NCBI RefSeq assembly: GCF_003201935.1
Contig: NZ_QJJL01000003.1
Coordinates: 620,001 to 684,000 of the forward strand
DNA length: 64,000 nt
Source: Loktanella sp. PT4BL
GTDB taxonomy: Bacteria > Pseudomonadota > Alphaproteobacteria > Rhodobacterales > Rhodobacteraceae
Direction: 5' to 3'
Notes under the pieces: generated by a model
Databases searched by the model: none
Told to the model about the DNA's origin: nothing
The model's input: only the letters and a program-made list of their open reading frames with translations
Made by a program: the position numbers and the translations under genes
Shown here: positions 27,022-35,096 of the stretch, in pieces
Numbering within the stretch: position 1 is the first letter of the stretch
How the letters are laid out: each line of letters starts with the position of its first letter

Positions 27022-27306
27022 ATGCCCAATGATGATGACCGCTCCGACATAAATGTGGACGACTACGAAAACATCTGGCTGCGCTTGGTGCATATGGTGA
27101 TCATTGCCGTGCTGATGAGCATGGCGAGCACATTGCTCGGGATCATGACTGTGGCGCAGTTCCTGATCATGTTGGTCAATCAGCGTCAGCCGAATGACCA
27201 ACTGGCCGAAATGGGCACGACGATGGGCGTTTGGATGGCCAAGGCCGCGCGTTATCAGACAGCCGCGAGCGAGGTGAAGCCCTGGCCATGGACTGAACTG
27301 GATTGA
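27022..27306 (+). CDS. DUF4389 family membrane protein
   Basis: This 94-residue protein has a charged N-terminus. A hydrophobic region (about residues 20-52) spans the membrane once or twice: IWLRLVHMVIIAVLMSMAS and GIMTVAQFLIMLV. The tail includes MGVWMAKAARYQTAASEVKPWPW, which is the signature of the DUF4389 family. AGGAG at 27011-27015 is 6 bases before the ATG at 27022, which is preferred over the ATG at 27016. Function is unknown. Confidence 0.85.
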   Translation: MPNDDDRSDINVDDYENIWLRLVHMVIIAVLMSMASTLLGIMTVAQFLIMLVNQRQPNDQLAEMGTTMGVWMAKAARYQTAASEVKPWPWTELD

Positions 27307-27315
27307 AGGCGCCGC

Positions 27316-27382
27316 GCAGTCCCGGACTTGATCCGGGACCTCGTGGTGCGACGTTGAGGTCCCGGATCAAGTCCGGGACTGC
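27316..27382. repeat. Perfect 27-bp inverted repeat with nested palindromes (REP-like)
   Basis: The arm at 27316-27342, beginning GCAGTCCCGGACTTGATCCG, is repeated exactly as its reverse complement at 27356-27382, with a 13-base spacer. Each arm also contains its own palindrome: CCCGGA, five bases, TCCGGG. It fills the gap between the convergent DUF4389 and pepF genes and could act as a bidirectional terminator. Similar CCCGGACTTGATCCGGG elements are common extragenic repeats in alphaproteobacteria. Confidence 0.9.
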
Positions 27383-27389
27383 GTTGGTT

Positions 27390-29207
27390 CTAGTCCTCTA
27401 ACGCTTCCAATTCGTCAATGAAGCCTTCGATCATCGACAGGCCCTTGTCCCAGAACTTGGGATCAGAGGCGTCGAGGCCGAAGGGCGCCAGCAATTCCTT
27501 GTGGTGCTTTGACCCGCCAGCGCGCAGCATGTCGAAATACTTTTCGCGGAAATCGGGGTCGCCCTCGGCATAGACCGCATAGAGCGCATTCACCAACCCG
27601 TCGCCGAACGCATAGGCGTAGACGTAGAAGGGCGAGTGTACAAAGTGGGGGATATAGGCCCAGAAGGTTTCATAGCCATCCGCGAAATCGAAGACAGGCC
27701 CAAGGCTTTCGGCCTGCACCGACATCCAGAGCGCGTTGATATCGTCCGGTGTCAACTCGCCCTCGGCGCGGGCGGCGTGGAGTTTGCATTCGAAATCATA
27801 GAAGGCAATCTGGCGCACGACCGTGTTGATCATGTCCTCGACCTTGCCCGCCAGCAGGATCTTGCGTTCTTCTTTGGTCTTCGCACCGTCCAGCAATTTC
27901 TGGAAGGTCAGCATTTCGCCAAAGACCGACGCCGTTTCGGCCAGTGTCAGCGGGGTTGAGGACAAAAGCTCACCCTGTTCTGCTGCCAGTACCTGATGCA
28001 CACCATGCCCCAATTCATGGGCCAAAGTCATCACGTCGCGCGGTTTTCCGAGATAGTTCAGCATCACATACGGGTGCACGGGTGTCACTGTGGGGTGTGC
28101 GAAAGCGCCCGGCGCTTTGCCGGGTTTTACGGCGGCGTCGATCCAGCCTTTGGTAAAGAAGGGCTTGGCGATTTCGGCCATTTTGGGGTCAAACCCTGCA
28201 TAGGCGTCCATCACCGTGGCCGTGGCCTCGTCCCAATTGACGATCTTGTCGCTCTCCATCGGCAAAGGCGCGTTGCGGTCCCAGACCTGCATCCGCTCCA
28301 GCCCCAGCCATTTGGCTTTGAGCGCATAGTAGCGGTGCGACAGACGCGGGTAGGCGGCGACAACGGCGTTGCGCAGCGCCTCGACCACCTCGGCTTCGAC
28401 ATGGTTGGACAGGTGCCGTCCGGTTTGCGGGGTGGGCATCTTGCGCCAACGGTCCTCGATCTCTTTTTCTTTGGCCAGCGTGTTGTGGATGCGCGAGAAG
28501 ATCTTGATGTTTTCGCGGAACACCGCCGCCAGCGCATGGGTCGCCGCCTCGCGTTTGGCGCGGTCCTGTTCGGTCAGCAGGTTCAGCGTGGCTTCAAGGC
28601 TCAGGACCTCGTCATCGACCACGAATTCCAGCGCCGCCATGGTTTCATCAAAAAGCCGGTTCCAAGCCGCAGCACCGACTGTGGACTGGTCATGCAGGAA
28701 CTTTTCCAGCTCATCCGAAAGCTGGTGCGGCTTCATCGCACGCATGCGGTCAAAGACCGGTTTATAGCGCGCGAGGTCCGTATTGGCGGAAAGCAGATCG
28801 GCAAGGTGGTCGTCATCAAGCCGGTTGAATTCCAGACTGTAGAACACCAGTGGTGTCGTGGCGGTCGTCATCTTGTCCTGACAATCCGACATGAATTTTG
28901 CGCGGTCGCTGTCGGTTGTGCATTGATAGTACCGCAAGCCCGCGAAGGACATGATGCGCCCTGCGATCACGTCGATCTGTTCGTAGCGTTGCACGGCCTC
29001 CAAGAGCCCGCCTGCATCCAGTGTCGCCAGTTTGCCTTCATAGCTTGCCGCGAAATCCGCACACTCTTTTTCCAGCCATGCCATATCGCGCGCCAGTTCG
29101 GGGCTGTCGGTGGCGGGGTAGAGATCGCTCAGGTCCCATTCGGGCAGGTTGCCAAGGTCCTTCCCACCGCTGGTGTTGGCATCAAAGACGGGCTGGGGGA
29201 ATGGCAT
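27390..29207 (-). CDS. pepF: M3 family oligoendopeptidase (PepF type)
   Basis: This 605-residue cytosolic zinc metallopeptidase cleaves short peptides. The zinc-binding HELGH motif is at residues 397-401, with the downstream Glu in SSTPLTLAETASVFGE. Typical PepF/M3B features are the N-terminal PEWDLSDLYP and the C-terminal YVYAYAFGDGLVNALY. The frame also has an ATG at 29228, but AGAGG six bases before the ATG at 29207 favours MPFPQPVF. It is convergent with the DUF4389 gene across the inverted repeat. Confidence 0.95.
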   Translation of the reverse strand: MPFPQPVFDANTSGGKDLGNLPEWDLSDLYPATDSPELARDMAWLEKECADFAASYEGKLATLDAGGLLEAVQRYEQIDVIAGRIMSFAGLRYYQCTTDSDRAKFMSDCQDKMTTATTPLVFYSLEFNRLDDDHLADLLSANTDLARYKPVFDRMRAMKPHQLSDELEKFLHDQSTVGAAAWNRLFDETMAALEFVVDDEVLSLEATLNLLTEQDRAKREAATHALAAVFRENIKIFSRIHNTLAKEKEIEDRWRKMPTPQTGRHLSNHVEAEVVEALRNAVVAAYPRLSHRYYALKAKWLGLERMQVWDRNAPLPMESDKIVNWDEATATVMDAYAGFDPKMAEIAKPFFTKGWIDAAVKPGKAPGAFAHPTVTPVHPYVMLNYLGKPRDVMTLAHELGHGVHQVLAAEQGELLSSTPLTLAETASVFGEMLTFQKLLDGAKTKEERKILLAGKVEDMINTVVRQIAFYDFECKLHAARAEGELTPDDINALWMSVQAESLGPVFDFADGYETFWAYIPHFVHSPFYVYAYAFGDGLVNALYAVYAEGDPDFREKYFDMLRAGGSKHHKELLAPFGLDASDPKFWDKGLSMIEGFIDELEALED

Positions 29208-29274
29208 AGGGTAACCTCTGTTTTTCATGTGTTGGGGAATACATAGGCACTGTTGCGAAAAGTGTTAAGGGCGA

Positions 29275-30864
29275 TCAGCCGTAGGTGGCTAACATCTCTT
29301 TGAGATCGTCCAGCGTATTGGCCTCATCCACGGGTTTGTCGCGCCGCCAGCGCAGCATGCGCGGAAAACGCAAAGCTACGCCGGATTTGTGGCGCGGGCT
29401 GGCCTGGATGCCCTCAAAGGCGATCTCGAACACATGTTCGGCGGGCACCTGCCGGACAGGGCCAAAGCGTTGCAGCGTGTTCTTGCGCACCCATGCCGTG
29501 ATTTCGCGGAATTCCTTGTCGGTCAGGCCGGAATAGGCCTTGGTGAAGGGCACCAGATCATTGCCGTCGCGAACAGCGAATGTGTAGTCGGTGAAAAGGT
29601 TCGCGCGGCGTCCGTGCCCTGCCTGGGCATAGATCATCACCGCGTCGATGGTCAGCGGATCAATCTTCCATTTCCACCAGTCGCCCCGTTTGCGCCCGGC
29701 AAGGTAAGGGCTGTCTAGGCGTTTGAGCATCAGACCTTCGGCGCCCAGATCGCGGGATTGGTCGCGTGCGGTGCGCAGATCATCCCATGTCTGGAAACGG
29801 ACGGAGGCGGACAGCCGCAGGGGGGCTGTCACAGGGGCATCCTTGATCAGATCCTCTAACGCCGCGCGGCGGTCTTTCAGAGGTTTATCGCGTACATCCG
29901 CCCCCTGATGTTCCAGGAGGTCATAGGCCATAAGGATCACTGGCGCCTCGGCCAGAAGTTTCTTTGGCACCGTCTTGCGCCCGATCCGTTTTTGCAGCGC
30001 GTTGAAAGACAGGGGCTTTTCATCAGCGAAGGCCAGCACCTCACCGTCGATGACCGTGCCATCAGGCAGGTAATCGCGCAGTTGCGCGAGTTCGGGGAAG
30101 CGGTCCGTCATCAGGTCTTCACCGCGCGACCACAGGTGGTGTTCACCGCCACGGATAATCAGCTGACCGCGGATACCGTCCCATTTGCGTTCCGCATTCC
30201 AGTTGGCGGGCGGGCCGAGGTCATCGAATGCGTCGAGTTGGTAGGCGAGATAGAAAGGGTAGGGGCGGGACAGGTCTACCGTTGGGTCGTTTGCTTCGAT
30301 CAACGCGTCCCATGTGGTGGTGTCCGGCGTCCAATTGCCCATGAGCTTGTGGGTGAGCTCCGGTTCGGGCTGGCCGGTGGCCTGTGCCAGCGCGCGGGTG
30401 ATCAGTTTTGCGCTGACCCCGATGCGAAAACCGCCGGTCAGAAGCTTGGTGAAGAGGAACCTTTCGGTGTGGGGCAGGCTGTCCCATGCGTCCAAGATAC
30501 CTGATTTGCGTGCGTCGTCTTCGAGTGTCGTCAGCGTTTTGATGTAGCTGATCCAATGGGTCAGCGTGTGGTCTTGGCTTTGCGTGGCTGGGGGCAACAC
30601 CAGCGCGATGGTCTCGGCCAGATCACCGACGATGCTATAGCTTTCCTCGAACAACCAGTCAGGCAAGCCCGCGACCTCTGCCGCCCATTCCCGCAGCCTT
30701 GTGGCCGTGATCGTGCGTTTCGGGCGACGCCCTGTGAAGAGGGCGATGGTCCACAGCCGGTCTTCCGGCGTTGCGGTGCGGAAATAATCGGCAAGTGCGG
30801 CGGTCTTGACGCTGGTCTTGGTGCTTTCGTCGATGCGGGTGAAGAGGGCGGCGAAGTCTTTCAT
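29275..30864 (-). CDS. ATP-dependent DNA ligase
   Basis: This 529-residue ligase has three regions. An N-terminal DNA-binding domain covers about residues 1-200. The adenylation domain carries the nucleotidyl Lys in KWDGIR (K227), with GEVLAF and the GLMLKR motif downstream. A C-terminal OB domain ends the protein. This bacterial LigC/LigB-like group is usually found with a metallo-beta-lactamase-type exonuclease and often with an Lhr-type helicase and a phosphoesterase. Here the exonuclease gene is immediately upstream, with a 4-base overlap; the helicase and phosphoesterase are not adjacent. A role in repair alongside NAD-dependent LigA is inferred. Confidence 0.95.
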   Translation of the reverse strand: MKDFAALFTRIDESTKTSVKTAALADYFRTATPEDRLWTIALFTGRRPKRTITATRLREWAAEVAGLPDWLFEESYSIVGDLAETIALVLPPATQSQDHTLTHWISYIKTLTTLEDDARKSGILDAWDSLPHTERFLFTKLLTGGFRIGVSAKLITRALAQATGQPEPELTHKLMGNWTPDTTTWDALIEANDPTVDLSRPYPFYLAYQLDAFDDLGPPANWNAERKWDGIRGQLIIRGGEHHLWSRGEDLMTDRFPELAQLRDYLPDGTVIDGEVLAFADEKPLSFNALQKRIGRKTVPKKLLAEAPVILMAYDLLEHQGADVRDKPLKDRRAALEDLIKDAPVTAPLRLSASVRFQTWDDLRTARDQSRDLGAEGLMLKRLDSPYLAGRKRGDWWKWKIDPLTIDAVMIYAQAGHGRRANLFTDYTFAVRDGNDLVPFTKAYSGLTDKEFREITAWVRKNTLQRFGPVRQVPAEHVFEIAFEGIQASPRHKSGVALRFPRMLRWRRDKPVDEANTLDDLKEMLATYG

Positions 30865-31874
30865 GCCTCGGCCTCGTCCGCCTGGTCAAACCCTTCGCCC
30901 TGGTAATCCGTGCTGACGATATGCGCGTCATAGCCCTGGCTGGACAGCCATTTCTGGAAGGCACCCGTGTAGCCGTGGGTGGCAAAGACCTTGGTCGCAC
31001 CGGTCGCCTTGATCGCAGCGTTCAGCCCTTCCCAATCGGCGTGGTCTGAGACGATGAACCCGCGATCTGCCGCGCGCCTGCGCCGCACACCGCGCAGGGC
31101 CATCCAGCCGCTGGCGAACGCGGTGGAGGCCGTGCCGAATTTGCGTGCCCAAGGGGTGCCAAGTGCGCTGGGCGTGGCCAGTACCAGCGCGCCGGGGTGG
31201 GTTTTATGGGTGGTTTCGGCGGTGACAAGGGTGGTTTCGGGCAGGGTAAAACCCTGGCCGCGCAGTACCGCATTGGTGTTTTCGATTGCGCCGTGCGTCA
31301 GGATTTGGCCGATGTCAGGGTTGACGGTTGTCAGCAACCGCTGCGCTTTGCCCAATGCATAGGCCCCGAGGATTGAGGTACGCCCGGCTGCGGCATTGGC
31401 GGCCCACCAGTCGTTGATTTGCCGGGCGAGAATGTCTTGGGGCGTCCATTTGAAAATCGGGAGGCCAAAGGTGCATTCGGTGATGAAAGCGTGGCAGGGG
31501 ACGGGTTCGAACGGTTCAGAGAGCCCGTCGGCCACTGTCTTGTAGTCACCCGAGACAACCCAGACCTCGCCTTTCACGGCCACCCTGATCTGCGCTGAGC
31601 CGGGCACGTGTCCGGCAGGGTGGAAAGAGACGGTTGCGTCTCCGATGCGGGTTTCAACGCCGTATTCCGTGGTTTCGAGCGTGATATCGCCCAAGCGGTG
31701 CCGCATGACAGGGGCTGTGCCTGTCGTGGCCAGATAGCGGTTCATCCCCCAGCGTGCGTGGTCGCTGTGGCCGTGGGTAATTAGTGCGCGGTCCACGGGC
31801 CGCCACGGATCGATATAGAAATCGCCCGCTGGACAATAAATGCCCCTGTCAGTGAAGGTCAGAACGTCGGCCAT
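30861..31874 (-). CDS. Ligase-associated DNA exonuclease (metallo-beta-lactamase fold)
   Basis: This protein (about 337 residues from the ATG at 31874) is a beta-CASP-like nuclease of the family that sits next to ATP-dependent ligases. The metal-binding motif HGHSDHARWG lies near residue 34, preceded by the invariant FYIDPWRPVDRALITH. VSGDYKT and the C-terminal VATHGYTGAFQKWL-type motif are also family features. Its 4-base overlap with the ligase gene (ATGA) indicates translational coupling. The open frame extends to 31928, but MADVLTFTDRG is the family start. Confidence 0.93.
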   Translation of the reverse strand: MADVLTFTDRGIYCPAGDFYIDPWRPVDRALITHGHSDHARWGMNRYLATTGTAPVMRHRLGDITLETTEYGVETRIGDATVSFHPAGHVPGSAQIRVAVKGEVWVVSGDYKTVADGLSEPFEPVPCHAFITECTFGLPIFKWTPQDILARQINDWWAANAAAGRTSILGAYALGKAQRLLTTVNPDIGQILTHGAIENTNAVLRGQGFTLPETTLVTAETTHKTHPGALVLATPSALGTPWARKFGTASTAFASGWMALRGVRRRRAADRGFIVSDHADWEGLNAAIKATGATKVFATHGYTGAFQKWLSSQGYDAHIVSTDYQGEGFDQADEAEA

Positions 31875-31916
31875 GATCCGACTATAGGGCGCGAAGAGTG
31901 CTGGCCAATGGTGGGG

Positions 31917-31937
31917 GGTGGGTTTCACCCACCTTAC
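31917..31937. repeat. Palindromic repeat, GTAAGGTGG family, copy 2 (one arm shortened)
   Basis: GGTGGGT (31917-31923) and ACCCACC (31927-31933) form a 7-base hairpin with a 3-base loop, followed by TTAC as in the other copies. The left outer GTAA is replaced by a G-run. It lies between the divergent exonuclease and threonine ammonia-lyase genes. Confidence 0.7.
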
Positions 31938-31978
31938 GGTGTAGGGCTGTGGGGTATTATTCTTGAACGAGGTGGCCC

Positions 31979-33193
31979 ATGGCCCTTGATCCTGCGCTGA
32001 TTGCGAAAACCTATGAGGCGATCAAACCTGCCACGATGCGCACGCCCACTGTCCATGCGGCCCGCCTGTCGCTGCATCTGGGCATTGATCTCTATCTCAA
32101 GCTGGAGAACCTCCAACACACCAACGCGTTCAAAGCGCGGGGTGCCTTGGCCAAGCTTCTGACGCTCAGCGATGCCGAGCGCGCCGCCGGTGTCATCGCC
32201 TGCAGTGCCGGAAACCATGCGCAGGGCGTGGCCTATCACGCCAGCCGCCTCGGCATTCCCGCGGTGATCGTGATGCCCGAAGGGACACCGTTCAACAAAG
32301 TCAAGCGCACCAAGGATTTCGGGGCAGAAGTCGTGCTGCATGGCAAGGGTTTTGATGAAAGTGTGCAGTTCACGCTGGATATGGCGGCGGAAAAAGGGAT
32401 GACCTTCGTGCATCCCTTTGATGATCCCATCGTCGCTGCGGGGCAGGGCACCGTCGCTTTGGAGATGCTTGAACAGGAACCGGATCTTGATGTGATTGTC
32501 GTCCCGATTGGCGGCGGGGGACTGATTGCGGGCATGGCTGTCGCTGCAAAATCAGTCAAGCCCGACGTGCAGGTGATCGGCGCGCAGGCTGCGAATTTCG
32601 ACGCGGTGAAAGCGCATTTTGATGACCTTGGCACCAATTTCGGCGGTGCGACACTGGCCGAGGGGATCGCAGTGCGTGAACCGGCTGCGGCGAACCTTGC
32701 TGTGATCAAGACGCATGTGGACCGTGTGGAAACAGCGACCGAGGCCGAGATTGAGGCGGCCGTGTTTGATCTTCTGTCTTACGAAAAGATCGTGGCCGAA
32801 GGCGCTGCGGGCGCTGGCCTTGCTGTCATCGAAAAGCATGCCAAGGATTTTGCAGGCAAAAAGGTGGGCCTTGTTGTCTGTGGCGGCAATATCGATTCGC
32901 GGCTGCTCTCGACACTTATTCTGCGCGGTTTGGTGCGCGATGGCCGGATTACGCGCCTGACGTTCGAGATTGACGACACACCAGGCCAGCTTTCGGATAT
33001 TTCGCGCATTATTGGCGCGGCGGGGGCCAATGTGATCGAGGTGATCCACCAGCGGATGATGCAGAGCGTGTCGCTCAAGCAGGCCGAGCTTGAGATCGTG
33101 ATTGAAGCCCGCGATCAGCAGCACGTGTCCGAAGTGGTCAGCGAGCTACGTGGCGCGGGATTTCAGGTGCGCACGGACAGTGATCTGGCCTAG
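31979..33193 (+). CDS. ilvA: Threonine ammonia-lyase
   Basis: This enzyme deaminates threonine to 2-oxobutanoate, the first step of isoleucine synthesis. The 404-residue protein has the PLP-binding Lys in NAFKARG (K52), the glycine-rich phosphate loop IGGGGLIAG, and a C-terminal ACT-like domain from about residue 325 (RLTFEIDDTPGQLSDISRII). It is the shorter single-ACT form rather than the 510-residue enterobacterial IlvA, so a catabolic role is also possible. Its stop shares the tetranucleotide CTAG with the stop of the convergent lipase gene. Confidence 0.94.
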   Translation: MALDPALIAKTYEAIKPATMRTPTVHAARLSLHLGIDLYLKLENLQHTNAFKARGALAKLLTLSDAERAAGVIACSAGNHAQGVAYHASRLGIPAVIVMPEGTPFNKVKRTKDFGAEVVLHGKGFDESVQFTLDMAAEKGMTFVHPFDDPIVAAGQGTVALEMLEQEPDLDVIVVPIGGGGLIAGMAVAAKSVKPDVQVIGAQAANFDAVKAHFDDLGTNFGGATLAEGIAVREPAAANLAVIKTHVDRVETATEAEIEAAVFDLLSYEKIVAEGAAGAGLAVIEKHAKDFAGKKVGLVVCGGNIDSRLLSTLILRGLVRDGRITRLTFEIDDTPGQLSDISRIIGAAGANVIEVIHQRMMQSVSLKQAELEIVIEARDQQHVSEVVSELRGAGFQVRTDSDLA

Positions 33194-34140
33194 GCTACAG
33201 GCGCCAGTTGTTTGTCAAAAAACGCTGTCGTTTCATCAAAGATCATGTCGCGCATTTCGGGCATGTCCATCAGCATCTCGTGCTTGCCGCCCTCAATGAC
33301 GCGCAACACGCCGTTTGGCCATTTCGCCATCCGTTCGCGGATACGCGAGGGATCAACGATCACTTCGTCGGTGCCCAGATAGGTCAGGCAGGGCACCTGC
33401 GGCGAGGGGGCGGTGCTGAGTTGATGCATTTCACGCAAAGAGGCGTTGAGCCAGCGTAACGATGGCCCGCCGAGACCTAGATCAGGCTGTTGGCGAAGCT
33501 GCGTGCCAAATTGCGCCCACATCTCGGGATCATTGGTCAGCGTGTTTGCTTCAAACGTTTCGCGCAAAGGATAACTTTCCTCTGACTGGCCGGGCACGAT
33601 ATTCTGGTCGAACCCCAAAGGTGTGCTCATCGCGGAGAGCCCCCACGCGACGGGGCGTAACAGGGTGGCCATCTGCACGCCCCACATCGGCGCCGAGAAC
33701 ATCGCGGCCTGAACGTCCAGCCCTTCGATCAACGCGCGCAGACCGATACAGCCCCCCATCGAGTGCCCCAGCAGGAAATAGGGGCGCGGAAGACCAGCTT
33801 CCTGCGCATAGGCGAGCGTCGCGGTCACATCTTTTTGATAGTCCGAAAATGCACCAACATGCCCGATCGCCCGTTTGGGTGTCATGCGGTCGGCAATGCC
33901 CTGGCCGCGCCAGTCAATCGCCAGACTGGCATAGCCGCGGTCCTGCAGGGCCTGCGCGGTATTGCCGTATTTTTCAACATATTCGGTGCGGCCCGGAAAG
34001 ATCAGCACTGTGCCTTTGGCACCCGCCAGCGGCCAATGGCCCACGCGAATGCGCACCCCGTCAGATGTTGTCAGCCAATGGGCGACCCCTCCGGCGGGAC
34101 CGCCTGCGATATCTTCGAAAAGAGGGGCCGCCTCCAACAT
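33190..34140 (-). CDS. Alpha/beta hydrolase, lysophospholipase-like
   Basis: This 316-residue alpha/beta hydrolase resembles PldB-type lysophospholipases and monoacylglycerol lipases. The nucleophile elbow is GHSMGG (Ser near residue 127), the oxyanion region is IFPGRTEYVEKYG, and a late GGKHEML supplies the catalytic His. No signal peptide is seen. The gene overlaps the upstream SCP2 gene by 1 base, so both are likely made from one transcript and may act on lipids together. Confidence 0.9.
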   Translation of the reverse strand: MLEAAPLFEDIAGGPAGGVAHWLTTSDGVRIRVGHWPLAGAKGTVLIFPGRTEYVEKYGNTAQALQDRGYASLAIDWRGQGIADRMTPKRAIGHVGAFSDYQKDVTATLAYAQEAGLPRPYFLLGHSMGGCIGLRALIEGLDVQAAMFSAPMWGVQMATLLRPVAWGLSAMSTPLGFDQNIVPGQSEESYPLRETFEANTLTNDPEMWAQFGTQLRQQPDLGLGGPSLRWLNASLREMHQLSTAPSPQVPCLTYLGTDEVIVDPSRIRERMAKWPNGVLRVIEGGKHEMLMDMPEMRDMIFDETTAFFDKQLAPVA

Positions 34141-34430
34141 TAGCCCAGAACGCCCGCCAGCTTCATGGCTTGGCCCATATCGCCGTCAACACTGAGTTTG
34201 CCGGTCATAAAGGCGGTCGTCGGGTTCATTTCGCCGTCAAGAATGGCTTTGAACGTCTCGGTCGAGGCCGTCAGGGTCACATCTGCATCGTCGTCACCTG
34301 CGTGAGCGCCGTTCTGGTCGATGATGATGCTTCCCTCACCCGCGATCTCGAATTTCGCGCTGCCGTCAAAACCGGCCCCGTCCATCTTTGCGTTCAGGGC
34401 GGCGACGGCCTCTGTTACAACATCACTCAT
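34140..34430 (-). CDS. SCP2 sterol-binding domain protein
   Basis: This 96-residue protein consists of one SCP2 lipid-binding domain. Landmarks are SAKFEIAGEGSIIID, the DVTLTASTETFKAILDGEMNPTTAFMTGKLSVDGDM block, and the closing helix AMKLAGVLG. Such stand-alone domains bind fatty acyl chains or sterol-like lipids. Here it is coupled to the lysophospholipase-like gene, suggesting a lipid-handling pair; this is inference from context. Confidence 0.92.
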   Translation of the reverse strand: MSDVVTEAVAALNAKMDGAGFDGSAKFEIAGEGSIIIDQNGAHAGDDDADVTLTASTETFKAILDGEMNPTTAFMTGKLSVDGDMGQAMKLAGVLG

Positions 34431-34503
34431 TTTTTCGTCCTCTATTGGTTGATATCACCCTGCGACCTCTGGTGTTGGCCGCATAGTGCGCTACATTACC
34501 GTT

Positions 34504-35064
34504 ATGGTTATGCACGCACATCGCTTCAAATGTATCGTTACGGCACTTTGCCTTACGGTTGGGTTTTCCTTACCCGCTTACGCGCAACAAAAGCCCTTGG
34601 ATGAACTTTTTCAAGAGCTCGCCGCCGCGGATGAAAGCACTTATGCGCGTATCGAACGGCAAATCATTGCGCAGTGGGAAAACAGCGGCTCGCCTGCGAT
34701 GGACCTGCTGCTGCGTCGCGGTAAGGATGCGCTGGAAGACGGCGCACCCGAAGTGGCCGTCGAACATTTCACCGCTTTGGTCGATCATGCGCCGGATTTT
34801 GCCGAAGGCTATTATGGTCGTGCGTCGGCTTATTATTTCCTCGGGCGCATTGGCCCTGCTCTGAACGATGTGCGTCAGGTGCTGGCATTGAACCCGCGTC
34901 ACTTTGAGGCGATGCGCGGTCTTGCTTTGATGATGGAAGAACTAGAGCGCCCCGAAGATGCGCTTGAAGTTTATGAAATGGTTCTTGCGATCAACCCCAA
35001 TGCACGCGAAGCGCTGGAGGCCGTTGATCGTCTGGAACTGCAGCTTGAGGGTCAGGCGCTCTAG
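34504..35064 (+). CDS. Secreted tetratricopeptide-repeat protein
   Basis: This protein of about 186 residues has an N-terminal signal peptide (basic start, CIVTALCLTVGFSLPAYA) with probable cleavage before QQKP. Two or three TPR motifs follow, for example VEHFTALVDHAPDFAEGYYGRASAYYFLGRIGPAL and ALEVYEMVLAINPNAREAL. It is expected in the periplasm as a protein-binding adaptor. The start is uncertain: in-frame ATGs at 34504 and 34510 both lack a strong ribosome site. It precedes the helicase gene by 32 bases. Confidence 0.85.
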   Translation: MVMHAHRFKCIVTALCLTVGFSLPAYAQQKPLDELFQELAAADESTYARIERQIIAQWENSGSPAMDLLLRRGKDALEDGAPEVAVEHFTALVDHAPDFAEGYYGRASAYYFLGRIGPALNDVRQVLALNPRHFEAMRGLALMMEELERPEDALEVYEMVLAINPNAREALEAVDRLELQLEGQAL

Positions 35065-35096
35065 GCACTGGCGCTCCGATTGGTTCGGGGAAGAAT

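Noticed and set aside
27996-29246. 416-codon plus-strand frame opposite pepF
   Set aside because: It is antisense to the peptidase gene, with no plausible ribosome site or motif.
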